Shown: piece by piece, positions 1 through 10,839 of the stretch | Layout of the letters: each line of letters starts with the position of its first letter | How positions within the stretch are numbered: the first letter of the stretch is position 1 | Assembly (NCBI GenBank): GCA_018296165.2 | Contig: JACKQL020000008.1 | Location: 620,001 to 684,000, forward strand | Source of the DNA: Termitomyces sp. T153 | Taxonomy: Eukaryota; Basidiomycota; Agaricomycetes; Agaricales; Lyophyllaceae | DNA: 64,000 nucleotides | Reading direction: 5' to 3' | Translations under genes and position numbers: made by a program | Notes under the pieces: model-generated | Told to the model about the DNA's origin: nothing | What the model saw: the letters and a program-made list of their open reading frames with translations, nothing else | Databases searched by the model: none

Positions 1-1500
1 AGCAAATGCATTGGTGGCTAGGTAAGAACTTGGTGGTATGTCAGCCCCAGATATACACTGTTGTTGTGCCACCAAGCATTTGGAGTGATGGGATTGTGGA
101 GGTAAGGATTGCATCACAGATACTGTCACAGTGCTTAAATTTGCACCAGGCACTGATGTGTTGGTAAGCATGGAGGGATTGGTCTTGGGTACAGGATCAT
201 GAAGTGGACCATTGGTGGTGCAAATGTGAGGGGCAACTAGTGGTAAGATGCCTGGTGCTGATGGGTTCAGCACAGGAGGTATGTCAGTGGCCGGATCATC
301 ATCACCATCACTAATGACCATGAGAGACCTATGCTCAGTGCCCTTCTTAAAAATCATGTCTCTTAATGTCACAATCAAACATGCACTCTGGTCATATAGG
401 TGATACCCATTATTGCAGTACTCCATCAGTATGTATTTTACTGACCTCAGGTCGAGTTTGGACTTAACCAGCTCCTCAGGTACCTTCACAAATCCAACAC
501 AGCCAAAAAGGCATAGGAATTCAATGCTCTGGCATTTGCTTGTCTAGCCCTATTTAGGCATAAGACCTGGGTAGCGTGAGGATGGGATGAGATTTCATGT
601 GGTGATCTACATTGCCACAGCCTCAGCCCAGAGACTCTTGAGAAGGCCACTCTCAGTGAGGAGGCAACAAACCCCCTTAATAACTGTGCATATGCATTGT
701 TTGGCAAGGCCATTCTGGCAGTGGGCATAGGGAATTGTGATGTTCATATAAATCCCATTTGCCACACAGTATGTTATCCAGTCACCATTGATCCATTCCC
801 AACTAGCATCAATTCTAACTATTTGCAGCTTTTTACCTGTCTGGCACTCAGACTCAACATGGTAGTTTTTGAATGCTGTTAAGGTAGTCTCAGCATCCTT
901 TCTCAACAGAAAGTAGCCTGCCAGCCATGAAGTACCTCCATCCACTGCCAAAATCATGTACAAGGCCCCTCCAAGGGATGCAACTGAGGCTGGACCCCAT
1001 AGGTCAATATGCATGCACTGGTTTGGTTTGGTCTTGATCTTTACATTGGCATTATATGGGCAGGCTGCATGCTTCCCATATACACAGTTCTCACACATGC
1101 CCTTTGCCTCTCTATCCCCTTTTACAAGCAGACTGTCAATCAGGTCTTTGCTAGAGAGGGTGCATATACTCTTGATGCTCACATGGCCAAAACAATGGTG
1201 CCACAAGTCTATGTCTGCAGGCTTGCACAGGGATGAGGCCACCATGGCCTGGGTAGTAGGTCCCACACCAGTGTTGAGTGCTGCTAGGAGGTACATACCC
1301 CTATTGTGGTAGCCAACCAGAATGTCCCTGCCAGCTGAGTTACAAAAGATGGCCTTTCCGCCTATAAAGATGATGGAGAAGCTTGCCTAGTTAAATTTAC
1401 CAATGGACACCAGATTTGCTGTGAGGTCTGGTGTGTGCAAAGCCTTTTTGAAGACAAGCTCTGCTGTGCCAAATAAGGTTGTGACTGTCTTTTTCATAGT
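1..1500 (-). pseudogene. Copia GAG-pre-integrase and integrase core remnant
   Basis: The longest open stretch (1296 to 607) starts with a GAG-pre-integrase zinc motif: the phrase LWHHCFGHVS followed by a C-x2-C pair (CENCVYGK). It continues with the integrase core, where HIDLWGPA marks the first catalytic Asp and VRIDASWEW the position of the second (normally D-x-G). The third acidic residue region (AKQCICTVI) has lost the usual Glu. The coding sense continues leftward in another frame (728 to 486) and becomes unreadable towards position 1. In a live element this enzyme would insert the cDNA copy into the host chromosome. Confidence 0.75.
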
Positions 1501-1511
1501 GCCATGACCAA

Positions 1512-2640
1512 CTATGTAAAAAACACCCCCAACAGGAGCTGACTGACCCTCTTGTAGGGCACTGAGCTCCTAATACTCTGCAAAGGATTCTCAGTCAATG
1601 AAACAGTGATCACTAGTGCCTGAGTCAGCATAAGTTGGGATTGAGCTGCCAGTCTGGATAGTATAGAGCCATGATGCAGTGACAGGTTCATCACCACCTC
1701 AATTCTGGCTATCAGGGCACAAGAGACATGAGTAGCATACATGTTCACCATTTTAACCATAGGTGTGGTGCCAGGGGCAGTCAAAGCAGTGTTCTTTGCT
1801 GCCTGGAGTGCTGCTAGAGCACTTTTGCAGTTACAGAAACTCTGTGAGAACTGCCCCTCTTTACCTCCACCTAGCAAGTAATAGTTCTTGGTTGTGTGGC
1901 CTATGCATTTGCAATTGGGGTTCAGACACACAAGTTTAGGTTTAGGAAATGTGGCAACAGCCTAAAGAGTGGTTGCAGTGACTCCTGCCTCCTGTTTCTC
2001 CATCTAGAGGCATTTCCAATGCACCAAGAGGCCAGAGATAAGCACTGAGGATGTCATTGTAGTATACAAGCTTGCCACAATGGTATTTCATGACACAGGT
2101 AACAAGTTCATTGTAATGGTGTGGAAAGTGGCATCACTAATCACAGCCCCTCTCTTGACAGCTTCCTGCTATTTGGTGCACAAGTCTGCCAGGTGGGTCA
2201 AGAAATTGGCTCCATTGGCATATTTGGTGGCACAAATGTGGTTCTCAGCACCCATTGCAACTAGGTCAGACACAGTGCCATAAGTATTGGTGAGTGCCTT
2301 TCATGCCTCTGCTATAGTGCCATTCATCCTTATGCCAAATCTGATGGGGTTTTTGCAGTTATTCATGATCAGCAACATAGTCCATGCATTCTGTGCATCC
2401 CCTCCTCTGCTGTTGGTCTGAGGGAAGTCTACTACATTGGTTCATCAGGAAGGGGAATGTTTATAGGGGCTTTGCCTTTTTTGGAGGTGTCTGCTAATGT
2501 CTCAGTCTGTGTAAGCATCTTTTGGCCAGCATTTGGATCCACAATTGTCCTCTCCAAGTATCCTTGTGCATCACAGGACCATGCTGCAATCAGCACCCTA
2601 TCTCAAAAGGATGCAAAGTTTGTCCCATTGAATTGTGCTT
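1512..2640 (-). pseudogene. Copia gag (nucleocapsid) remnant
   Basis: The minus strand after the LTR reads through a region resembling fungal Copia gag, with phrases such as NGTNFASF and GYLEGTI near its start (about 2640-2520) in more than one frame. A CCHC-type knuckle follows at about 1931-1870 (CLNPNCKCIGHTTKNYY), where the fourth ligand Cys has become Tyr. A Gly-Gly-Gly-Lys-Glu-Gly stretch follows the knuckle, as is usual in this family. The product would coat the element RNA. Multiple frameshifts and stops make it non-functional. Confidence 0.65.
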
Positions 2641-2687
2641 TCTTGGGCAATTGTGAGGAGAACAAACACTCCACATGTAAACCAAGT

Positions 2688-3091
2688 TGAGCAAGCAAGC
2701 ACAAGCAATGGACAAGTGTCAAAGGAATGGAATGGCAGCTAAGAGGCAGGCAAGGGGCAAGCACAGTGAACTGAGCAAGATGGCAACACTGAAGTTCTCA
2801 CAATCAGTTCACTGGATAGACCTGGGGAACACTGCTATTGATCAGTTGAAGGATATTCTATTTTTGTGACTGGCTTATATACTACATCCATGGCTATGCT
2901 ATGACTAATGCTATATGTAATAAGCAGCCTGGATATGCTAAGCAGTAATGACTATCAGTATGTTAAAAGGAGAAATAGAGTCCAATGACTATAAAGGGTG
3001 GACTGATACTGTTCAGAGGGTGCAGGGGCTCAGTGGCCAGTCAGTCAGCCATGCTAGAGATGATGCCATACCTGTGGGTCATCCCCTTACA
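2688..3091 (-). repeat. 5' LTR of the Copia element
   Basis: On the minus strand this begins TGTAAGGGGAT and ends GCTTGCTCA, giving the TG...CA ends of an LTR, 404 bp long. A TATA-like stretch (GTAGTATATAAG read on the minus strand) lies inside. Most of its length aligns by eye with the two direct repeats starting at 60161 and 61651, including a shared block on isolated pyrimidine-rich sequence and the TATA region. That independent match is what fixes the ends. Confidence 0.75.
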
Positions 3092-5885
3092 GGAATGTAA
3101 GAGGGTTGGGAGAGTTTGAGTTGCCAGTAGACATTTTTATATAAGTATGTATTTGCAATAGAATAAATAATGAGTTGTCTTTTCTGTTAGACTTGTTACA
3201 GTGGGAAGTTCTAACAATGGGCCCAATAACCTGTAGAGTAAGATATTACAGTAAAACTACAGGCAGTCATAAGTAAAGTTATCCAATTGTAGTAAATATA
3301 ACCAGCTCACTCTCAGTCACTCCACAAGAAGTTATGATGACTGAGGGTGGCAGTTGTGGGTATCCAATCTTTTATATGAGTAAAATAAGGTTCAGTAAAG
3401 AACAGCAAATATACAAGTGAAAAAACACAAGGCTAGCAAGTAATAGTGCCCATAATGAGTGAGTGAAAATGAAAAAGGAAATAATTAGACTTTTAAGCTT
3501 TGACATGACCTTGCATGTCTCCCTCAACAGCTACTAGCCAATTGCTAAGTAAGCTTGTCTTGCATCAACTTGGAAAACACAACATTCTAGCTTTCTGTGT
3601 AATCTTCCAGGGGCTTGTTCAGATGGCAATGGGTTTTGTCCCCAGTTGAGGCTTACTGGCTCTTTGTCAAGTCCTTTTGGGTGTATTTAAAGTATTTTCA
3701 TCTTATTTGGCCCATACTTTGCATTGAATTATTGATGGTAACTTGAAGGCAGGCTTATTCCCAGCTATGGTCTTCATTATCATGACTTGGTATGTTTAAA
3801 ATACTGCAATCAGATTTTCTGATTACCCTGGGGTCAATTATAGGTATGTGTGGCATGAAGTGCAGACATAGTATGTATGAAAATGAATTGATTCATCTAG
3901 CATGATCTGATCATGATTGGATATGATGCAACAGACTCACCACATTCTATGTGGTTAGCATCTTTACAGGGGGGTTTAGTCCTATTTTTGCATATATTGT
4001 CAGCCTTCTAGGTGGTTGGCATGGTATTCCAGGCTGGGTCTGGATATTTGTGGGTTCCCATCATCAGGGAACATATTTACTTCTGCATCTTGTCCTAGAT
4101 TATTGGAGGCACCAACACAGTGGCCTTTGAGATAATTGCTTGGTTCTATATCTCTGAGTTTTCCAATCCGAATATGTTTCTTGATGATGAGCAGACAAAA
4201 TTAGTTCTGGACTGAGTTGAATGTGATTGTGGCAACTCTATTCCTGATGAAATAACACAAAGAAAACTGTTTGAGCACCTTTCAAATTAGAAGCTATGAG
4301 TATATTGTGGGTTTTCTCTTGATAAGTCTGCAGGACAGGTCTGATACATGTTACCATTGACAGCTCTAATGTATATGTGTGTGACAATGTCTGTGTATGC
4401 CATTGGGTAGGTTTATGTGACTTTGTCAATGTCTTGGCTCATTCATGAGTCACAGATTTTTTGTTATGGATCATACTTTGCAGGATGGGCTGGAGCATAA
4501 CAGATCAACTCTTACTGGTCTACTGTTCTATTATGTTGGTGGCCACACCTTCATCTCATATAAACTTTATAAGAGTGCTCTGCCATTTGTTTTCAGGGTG
4601 AGATACTCAGTTTAGGCTACTCACATTGCTGTTGAATATCAAAATGCTGACTGATGTATACATTCCCAGACTGTTAGCATTCTGTTCTTCCAAGACTTCT
4701 TCAGTGGAGTCCATCAAACTTGAGATGAGAGAAAATGCTGAGATTGATGCATCTCTTGAGAGAAGAACTTGGTGAGCCTGCTCACCCAGACTTTGTAAAA
4801 CCATCCTATTTCACTCACACAGATTGTTCAGGAAATTTATTGATTGGCACATCTTGCCATTATTAGCTCTTTTGTATTCATTTGTGCTTATTGATAGAGT
4901 CAAGCTTGGTGCAGCTTATACTGTGGGTATGAACATGTAGCTTGCATTGTCTTCTTCTCAAATTTGGGAGAGTATTCATCAGTAGGCTTTGCATCATTGT
5001 TGTTGACATTGTCAACAGTTTTTTGGAGAGCTGGAAAGATTTGAATGAGGTCCTCTGCTGTAGTAGTCAGTATAGGATAATGTCAATTGATCAAGTTGAT
5101 GATGTCAACAATGGATCTGAATCAATTCAGAATCAATAGATTTGTCATCAATTTCAATTCTGACAATTTCAACCAACCACCACAAAGCAGAGTCAATGCA
5201 TATGCCTCACTAATGGAATCACTCCTAGGTTCAGAGTGAGATATGTACTTCCATTCTGCATTGTGTTCTGCTTCTTCAATAAGCTCAACTTAGATTTAAA
5301 TGGACCAGAATGAATCATATTGACATTGTCAATAATCTGACAATAGTAAATTTAAACTACCCAAAGGCATGATTCTTTCTTGGAAATTTATGTAACATTG
5401 AATGGTTTGCTCTATCCATTAGGTTCTTAAAATTCAATGTTGTAGTACTTGGTTAGAGTAATACTAATAGTTCTGAGGCTTTCTTGAAGACTTAGGAAAT
5501 CCACTCCAATTCCACACTGATGTCTCAATAAATGTTTGAGGTTGATGTTGTTTACTTCTAAAATATTACTATTCTGAATGTAGAGGTGTTTCAACAAACT
5601 CCAGGCTAAGTGATTCACTCCCTGGGAACCACTGAGCCTTTGCCTATCAATTGCCCATCTATTTGCTACTCTACTTAGGCTATTTATACCTCTTTCTACA
5701 GTGCACAGACCACTTCCTACATGTGACTTTTGGGTTCAGACTTTCCAGCCCCTCATTCATAACTGTTATTCTAATTCCCACTTTTGGATGCTTGTTTCAG
5801 TGCCACAGGCTAGTTTCTTGTGCCATCATTCCTCTTTTCCATTTTTAGCTTCTGTTTTTCCCATTTATCTCTTCCTCCTTTGTAT
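3092..5885. other. AT-rich stretch without recognisable gene
   Basis: No open frame here looks like a protein family I know. Bases 3092-3217 end in TTCTAACA followed by ATGGGCCC, which could be the edge of another, older LTR, but no partner is visible. Short minus-strand frames at 4607-4804 and 5427-5618 are leucine-rich (for example NINLKHLL) and might be debris of an F-box/LRR-type gene; this is weak. CpG is almost absent, as in the recognised transposons. Confidence 0.4.
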
Positions 5886-6040
5886 TTCTTCCATTCATAG
5901 TCTCCCTTCCATTCACATTCTTCCCTTCCATTCATATTTCTCTATTCATCTTCCTTCCCATTCATATTCTTCCATTCATCTTCATATTCTTCCATTCCAT
6001 TCATATTCTTTCATTCATATTCTTTCTCATTCATTCCCCC
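5886..6040 (+). repeat. Degenerate CATTCATATTCTTC-type microsatellite
   Basis: The plus strand is almost entirely pyrimidine plus A, built from imperfect repeats of units such as CCATTCATATTCTTC. The opposite strand is a purine-rich tract. Several frames stay open through it only because of the repetitive composition, so the small predicted proteins here are not credible. Confidence 0.75.
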
Positions 6041-7050
6041 TTCATCTCCTTTCAGTCAACATTCCAATGTTGTTATTCTTAGATCAGATCTAGATCTTGC
6101 CAGAATTGATGCCACTCAGGTGCTTTTGCCAGTCCCATGCTTTACTCCCATTACAGTGATTGGACTATTATTGAGTGTATAGCCTAGTATAGTCCTTGTA
6201 CTATCCTGTTCTGTATTTCTGCTGGTGCATTTCAAGGAGATATTGTTGCTGGAACTTGTTTTACCAGGAGGCTTACAGTTTTCAGCCTTAATAGATGTTT
6301 ATGACTTCCGGTGTTTTATTATGTTCCAATGGTGTGGCATCATCATATCAATGTGCACTTCACTGTGGGTTCTTCCACCACTAAATCTGAATCTGGGAAC
6401 TTGTTATTATTATGCTTGAAACATGACAATGACCAATGAATTTAAATCTGTCAGATCTGAATCATTCAAAAAATTGTATATATACAACCTCTGTCAAATC
6501 CATTGCTACTGCATCACAACCTCACAATCATTGTTGCCTTCCATGTCCAAGTTTCTAACCATTGATGACATTTTGGTCTTGTTCTTCTTGCCCTTGGGAC
6601 TCATTTGCCCAGTATCTCAGAGTTGCAAAATGTAAGTTTATATCATATTCTTGTTGCTCTTTTAATTTCAGCAGAGCATCTGAATCTCTACCTATTTTTA
6701 TAAGCACTCACTGTGTGTGTGGTGAACAGCATGCTCTAACTGGATGTGGCCATGGCAGGCCTACTGGGAGAGGGAGGGCTCAGACTATCTCAGAGCAGCC
6801 TCTTGCAAGGCATTCTGGATGGTCCTGGAAGTAGGTCTAGCATTTTCAGCTACACAAAATTCATTTCTTGTTCCTGTTGCTTTAAACTTGTAGTCTTGTC
6901 CCTTTCTTGGGCCATAATTAGTATTATGGTACTTCTATGTAATATGTATTATGCACTGTCAATAATAGTACTATTTGTTGTGTGTAACTTGCAATAAGTA
7001 GCAGCTTCCTCCCAAACATACTCCATATGTTCACCTTGTTTACCATGTAT
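6041..7050. other. Region without recognisable gene
   Basis: AT-rich, CpG-poor sequence with only short frames that match no family I recognise. Nothing here supports a gene. Confidence 0.4.
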
Positions 7051-7054
7051 AATA

Positions 7055-7316
7055 ATGGTTGCTTGCCCTAGTGGTAAGTATTGCTAACATTTATAGGGTG
7101 CATCTTGCATGAGGTCACATGTTTGAATCCTCAGTGATGTAAGTTTGAATATTTGACTTTAATATTCAAGTTAACTAAGAATCCATTAGTAGTATTGGTA
7201 AAGTAATAGAATTGGTCATAAGTAAAAAAAGTAAGTACAGTGTAATGATCAGACAGCAGTAGGTCAGTAGAAGTAACCATGGTAGTAGTAAGTAAAGTAA
7301 AGTAAAGTAAAGTACA
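7055..7316 (+). mobile_element. Possible tRNA-derived SINE
   Basis: A tRNA-like pair of Pol III promoter boxes is visible: an A-box-like TGCCCTAGTGGTA at 7064-7076 and a B-box-like TGTTTGAATCC at 7120-7130, with spacing as in a tRNA. An AT-rich body follows and ends in a short tandem run of AGTAA units (about 7287-7314). A tRNA-like head plus a simple-repeat tail is the layout of a SINE. I could not find a convincing target-site duplication, so the call is tentative. Confidence 0.45.
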
Positions 7317-7399
7317 ACTATAGTAAGTAACTTAAAAGTAAGTATAGTAAAAAGTCAATAGAAATATGTGGTGGTGTACCACACAGGCTACTCATTTTC

Positions 7400-7790
7400 C
7401 AAGATCAGGCACCTTTGACTTAGTCAGGCTTGATCAACTTGGTGCCTAATCAGGCCTTAGGACCGACACCTGATCAGGCTCTGTCTAATCAGACTGACAT
7501 CTGATCAGACAATGCTTGTCTGACACTGCTGGTACTCAATTGTGTTTCCCTGGAAAAAATCAAAAGGAAACCTGTTATGCCATTTCCTATGTGGCATTTT
7601 CTGATGGAAAAAGTCTTTGAACAAAGGAAATTTGTCTTTTTCTATAGTAAAAAGCTAGCCAAGAAACAGATGACAGGTTTCTTTGACCCTTTTTCCATTA
7701 GAAACATTTTCTGGCCCCAGCAGTGTGATCAGGTCCGACAATCGGACCTGTCTAAAGGTACCTGATTCGGCCTGACCCCGGCTGTTTTTT
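7400..7790. repeat. Cluster of CTGATCAG-like inverted motifs with a perfect hairpin
   Basis: The segment contains many copies of TGATCAG/CTGATCA and GCCTGATCAGGC-like words on both strands. A perfect 8-bp stem around CAA lies at about 7732-7750 (AGGTCCGA CAA TCGGACCT). Weak similarity between the left end (AGTCAGGCTTGATCA) and the inverted right end (GGTCAGGCCGAATCA) suggests a miniature inverted-repeat element, but the ends are not clear enough to name one. It lies directly upstream of the CpG-rich gene island. Confidence 0.3.
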
Positions 7791-8043
7791 GACATTCTTC
7801 CTCGGGAGTCGCAGCCACTTTCCCACATCCGTCGTCGCATTATATATAGTAGAGATAGAGATGATAGAGATCTTGTCTAATGCGCGAACGCTTGCTTGAA
7901 GTACCCTGATCACGCCTCATTCAGCTCCCAAGATTTTTCCGACAGAGCCTGAGGGGGACTCGACAACGAGAACACATGGACTGACGGTAAGCTCAAATTA
8001 CCTCAGGTAGCGTATATTGACTCTAATGAAACAATGCTCACAC

Positions 8044-8052
8044 TATAAATAG
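8044..8052 (+). promoter_or_regulatory. Candidate TATA box of the acyl-CoA synthetase gene
   Basis: TATAAATAG lies about 230 bp before the chosen ATG (8281), in CpG-containing DNA upstream of the gene. A second TATA-like word (TATATATAG, about 7841-7849) is further upstream. Which one is used cannot be told from sequence alone. Confidence 0.4.
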
Positions 8053-8280
8053 GGTTTCCTTGAGGAAACCTTTTTTGTCCGGCTGAAGGGGTATTCCGAA
8101 GTACAGGGCGGTATGGGAGAAAGGGCACTTCCTGACAGGGATTGAGTGTAAGGCATAGTCCACATGTGACCCATGGTTGTCATTCGGACAGATAAGATAT
8201 AATGAATGAACCCACACAGGATATATAGCTACCCACAAGGGGTTGCCATCGAAGCATTCCTCCACTCACGGTTTAGCGGT

Positions 8281-10839
8281 ATGCTGTCCCATACGCGTGC
8301 CATATTCCAAGCTCCGAAGTTTTCCGGCTACAGTGCTCGGCGCCTGCTTACCAAGTCTTATGTCGAAGGTCCTCTTCAACCCCCATTGGAAACTCGGACT
8401 CTCGGCGATTATTTCACCTCAGTAGTACTGCGTTCTTTCCCTACACGACCGGCACTTATTTGCAGAAGTGAACGTCCTCGAACGCATCATGGCCCACCGT
8501 CGCGAAATATGGAAGTAACGACCCATCTTGCATGGGATTTTGCAGAATTTGATCGCCATATCAACTCCCTTGCTCGAGGACTCTTAGGAATGGGTGTGCG
8601 GAAGGGCGATCGTGTGGGCATCGTTATGGGCAACAATAGGTTAGTGTCTCTGTCTCGCATTGCAATGCTCTCAACGTCTCAATGCTTTTCATCCATATTG
8701 TAGTTCGTACGCTATGTTGCAATGGGCTTGTGCTCACATTGGGGCAATCTCGGTCACTCTAAACCCTGCGTATCGAGCCCACGAGTTGGTAGGTTCTACA
8801 GAATGCTACTAGAAAAACTCAGTGAACCTATTTACTTTCACGATGATCCAGCTTCACATCTTGAAACTCGTTGAGGTGAAACACCTTTTCGTTGTCCCAC
8901 GCATTCGCTCTTCTGCCTACGTTGAGATGCTGACAGAAGTTTCACCAAACCTGAAGCATTCCAAACCGGGAGATATTCAATGCGAAGAGCTACCGGACCT
9001 CAAGAATCTCGTTGTGGTGGACAATGCAGGAAACTACCAGGAGAACTTAGCTAAACTACACGTCAACAGCACCATTGATTGGAGGGAAATTCTAATCTGG
9101 CGGGAGGACACGAAAGAAAGGGATTTGCAACGCCAAATATCTGCCTCGCTGGAAAGGGATGACATCATTAATCTCCAATTTACGAGGTAAACATGATGCT
9201 TAAATGGCGTATATTTCTTGATTTTGCATTAGTGGAACGACAGGAGCACCAAAAGCAGTTTCGGTAGGTCGCAGAGAATTGAAGGTGTCGCGTTCCATGA
9301 GTTAAATCCTCGTTCACCCTAGCTTACTCATTTCAACCTCCTCAATAATAGCATGTCCATCGGTCAGTGCATGCGTTTGACCCCTAAAGATGTCGTCTGT
9401 GCGTACTTCAAGTTGTAATTGCATCTGATTTGTTCTTGAAGTTGGATCATGCCCTTCCAGGCAATGTCCCTCCGTTGTTTCATTGCTTTGATAAGTGAAA
9501 TAAATACTTTCAGCGGGTAACAAAGTTCACGTACCTTTCCTTACACGCCTCGTCATAGGAAACTTGGCAACATGGACACATGGTGCCTCCGTTGTATACC
9601 CTTCGGATATCTTCGACCCGAAAGCCATTGTGAATGCGCTGGTCGCAGAGCGATGCACAGCATTACACGGAGTACCGACCCATTTCCTTGGAATTTTTGC
9701 CGAATTAGACAAGCGTCAAGCCGCTGGGGAGAAAGTTGACACAAGTACCTTACGGTATGTTTCAAGTTATTGAAATTGACATTTCGCCATAGACATTCGC
9801 AGTACCGGAGTGGCTGCGGGCTCGTCCATCCCTATTGAAATGATGAAGAAGCTCATTGACAGATTGAATTTGGTGGATCTAACGATTGCATATGGCATGA
9901 GTAGGTCCAGTTTTCTGTCAATAAGAATGATACTGACTCGAATCCTCGACAGCCGAAACGAGGTACTTCGCTTTTGTATGACTGACTTCCATAGAATCGA
10001 GCCTAACAAGTGTACCAGCCCCGTATCCTTTCAAACAACTCCAGCAGACGACATAATCAAGCGTGTCGAGACCGTGGGGAAAGTGGGCCCCCATATCAAA
10101 GCCAAAATTATTGATGGAGCAGGAAGCATAGTTCCTGTCGGGATCCCCGGAGAACTTTGCGTTGCTGGATATCCTCTGCAAGCTGGGTAAGCAGTTAATT
10201 CGGTTTCGTCTCGATCAGACATCAACTATGGATTAGCTATTGGAATGATGAAAATCATACTCGGGCCGTAATGAAACCAGACAGCAACGGGACGCTCTGG
10301 ATACATACAGGAGATGAGGGAATCATGGATGAAGATGGGTATCTCAGGAGTGAGTGATATTATTACGTGTTGCGAGAATGACTTTTTGATTTCACGCGGA
10401 TTAAGTCGTTGGACGAATAAAAGACATCATTATTCGTGGCGGGGAAAATCTGTTCCCGGTACAAATTGAGAATGTATTGCTCCAGCGTCAGGATATAGAA
10501 GAAGCCTCTGTGGTCTCGGTCCCAGATGAGAAGTATGGTGAAGTCGTGGGAGCATGGATTGTCCGTAAAACAGGTACATCAGCGTCGAGGGAGGAGATAC
10601 GCGCTGTTGTCGCCCAGAACATGAACCCACAGGTTGAGTTATTTGTATGACTTTATGATTACTTGCTGATTTGTTCTGCTTTGTTTTAGAACGCGCCGGC
10701 GTGGGTGTGGTTTTTGGGTGAAAATGGAGCGCAAAGTAAGCTGCCGAAGACTGCGAGCGGCAAGGTTCAGAAGCATATTCTACGCCAATGGAGCAAGGAT
10801 CTGGCAAAGAAGGGTATTGGACTTGTCCAGAGAGTGTAA
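8281..10839 (+). CDS. AMP-binding acyl-CoA synthetase, mitochondrial type (ACSF2-like), 13 exons
   Basis: Exons: 8281-8639, 8704-8788, 8852-9186, 9233-9263, 9323-9398, 9461-9490, 9547-9754, 9803-9900, 9953-9962, 10019-10186, 10237-10349, 10406-10632, 10690-10839. The sum is 1890 nt, or 629 residues. The ANL-family motifs appear in order: TSGTTGAPK (ATP loop, spanning an intron), PPLFHCFG, YGMTETSP (spanning a 10-nt microexon), HTGDEG, GYLRIVGRIKD and the C-terminal Lys motif KTASGKVQK. Such enzymes adenylate a fatty acid and load it on CoA. The N-terminus (MLSHTRAIF..., rich in Arg/Ser/Thr and without acidic residues for about 25 positions) suggests mitochondrial import. The ATG at 8281 was chosen because it starts that presequence; an in-frame ATG at 8206 is possible. 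All junctions are GT-AG except the sixth intron (AT-AC). Substrate chain length cannot be told. Confidence 0.9.
9491..9546 (+). other. Probable AT-AC intron within the acyl-CoA synthetase gene
   Basis: The 56-nt intron begins ATAAGTG and ends TTACAC. Removing it joins FHCF-G to LVIGNLATW with the reading frame intact, giving the conserved PLFHC-x-G segment of the family. No GT-AG pair nearby restores the frame: reading through gives an immediate TGA, and the ATA...CAG alternative is only 24 nt and is not GT-AG either. The 5' site resembles GTAAGTG with the first G changed to A, so it is probably a U2-type AT-AC intron, not a U12 one (no ATATCC start). Confidence 0.7.

Larger units (their letters stand above)
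1..3091 (-). mobile_element. Ty1/Copia retrotransposon, 5' part, decayed, runs off left edge
   Basis: Read on the minus strand, an LTR (3091 to 2688) is followed by a gag with a zinc knuckle, then a GAG-pre-integrase domain and an integrase core. This is the Copia order, in which integrase precedes reverse transcriptase; the RT part would lie left of position 1. Stops and frameshifts break every domain, so the copy is dead. The base next to the LTR start begins GGAAT (3092-3096), a candidate 5-bp target duplication, but the partner is outside the window. The LTR is homologous to the LTRs of the small element at about 60161-62098. Confidence 0.85.

Noticed and set aside
5701..6093. 130-codon open frame on the plus strand
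   Set aside because: It runs through the pyrimidine-rich microsatellite; its Ser/His/Pro/Phe composition comes from the repeat.
8053..8076. GGTTTCC-TTGA-GGAAACC stem followed by six T, like a bacterial intrinsic terminator
   Set aside because: The context is a eukaryotic gene with many introns and a TATA box just upstream; the stem is most likely coincidental or part of the 5' UTR.
9491..9514. A 24-nt intron ending at CAG as an alternative to the AT-AC intron
   Set aside because: It is far shorter than every other intron here, still begins with AT, and would insert about 12 residues in a conserved segment.
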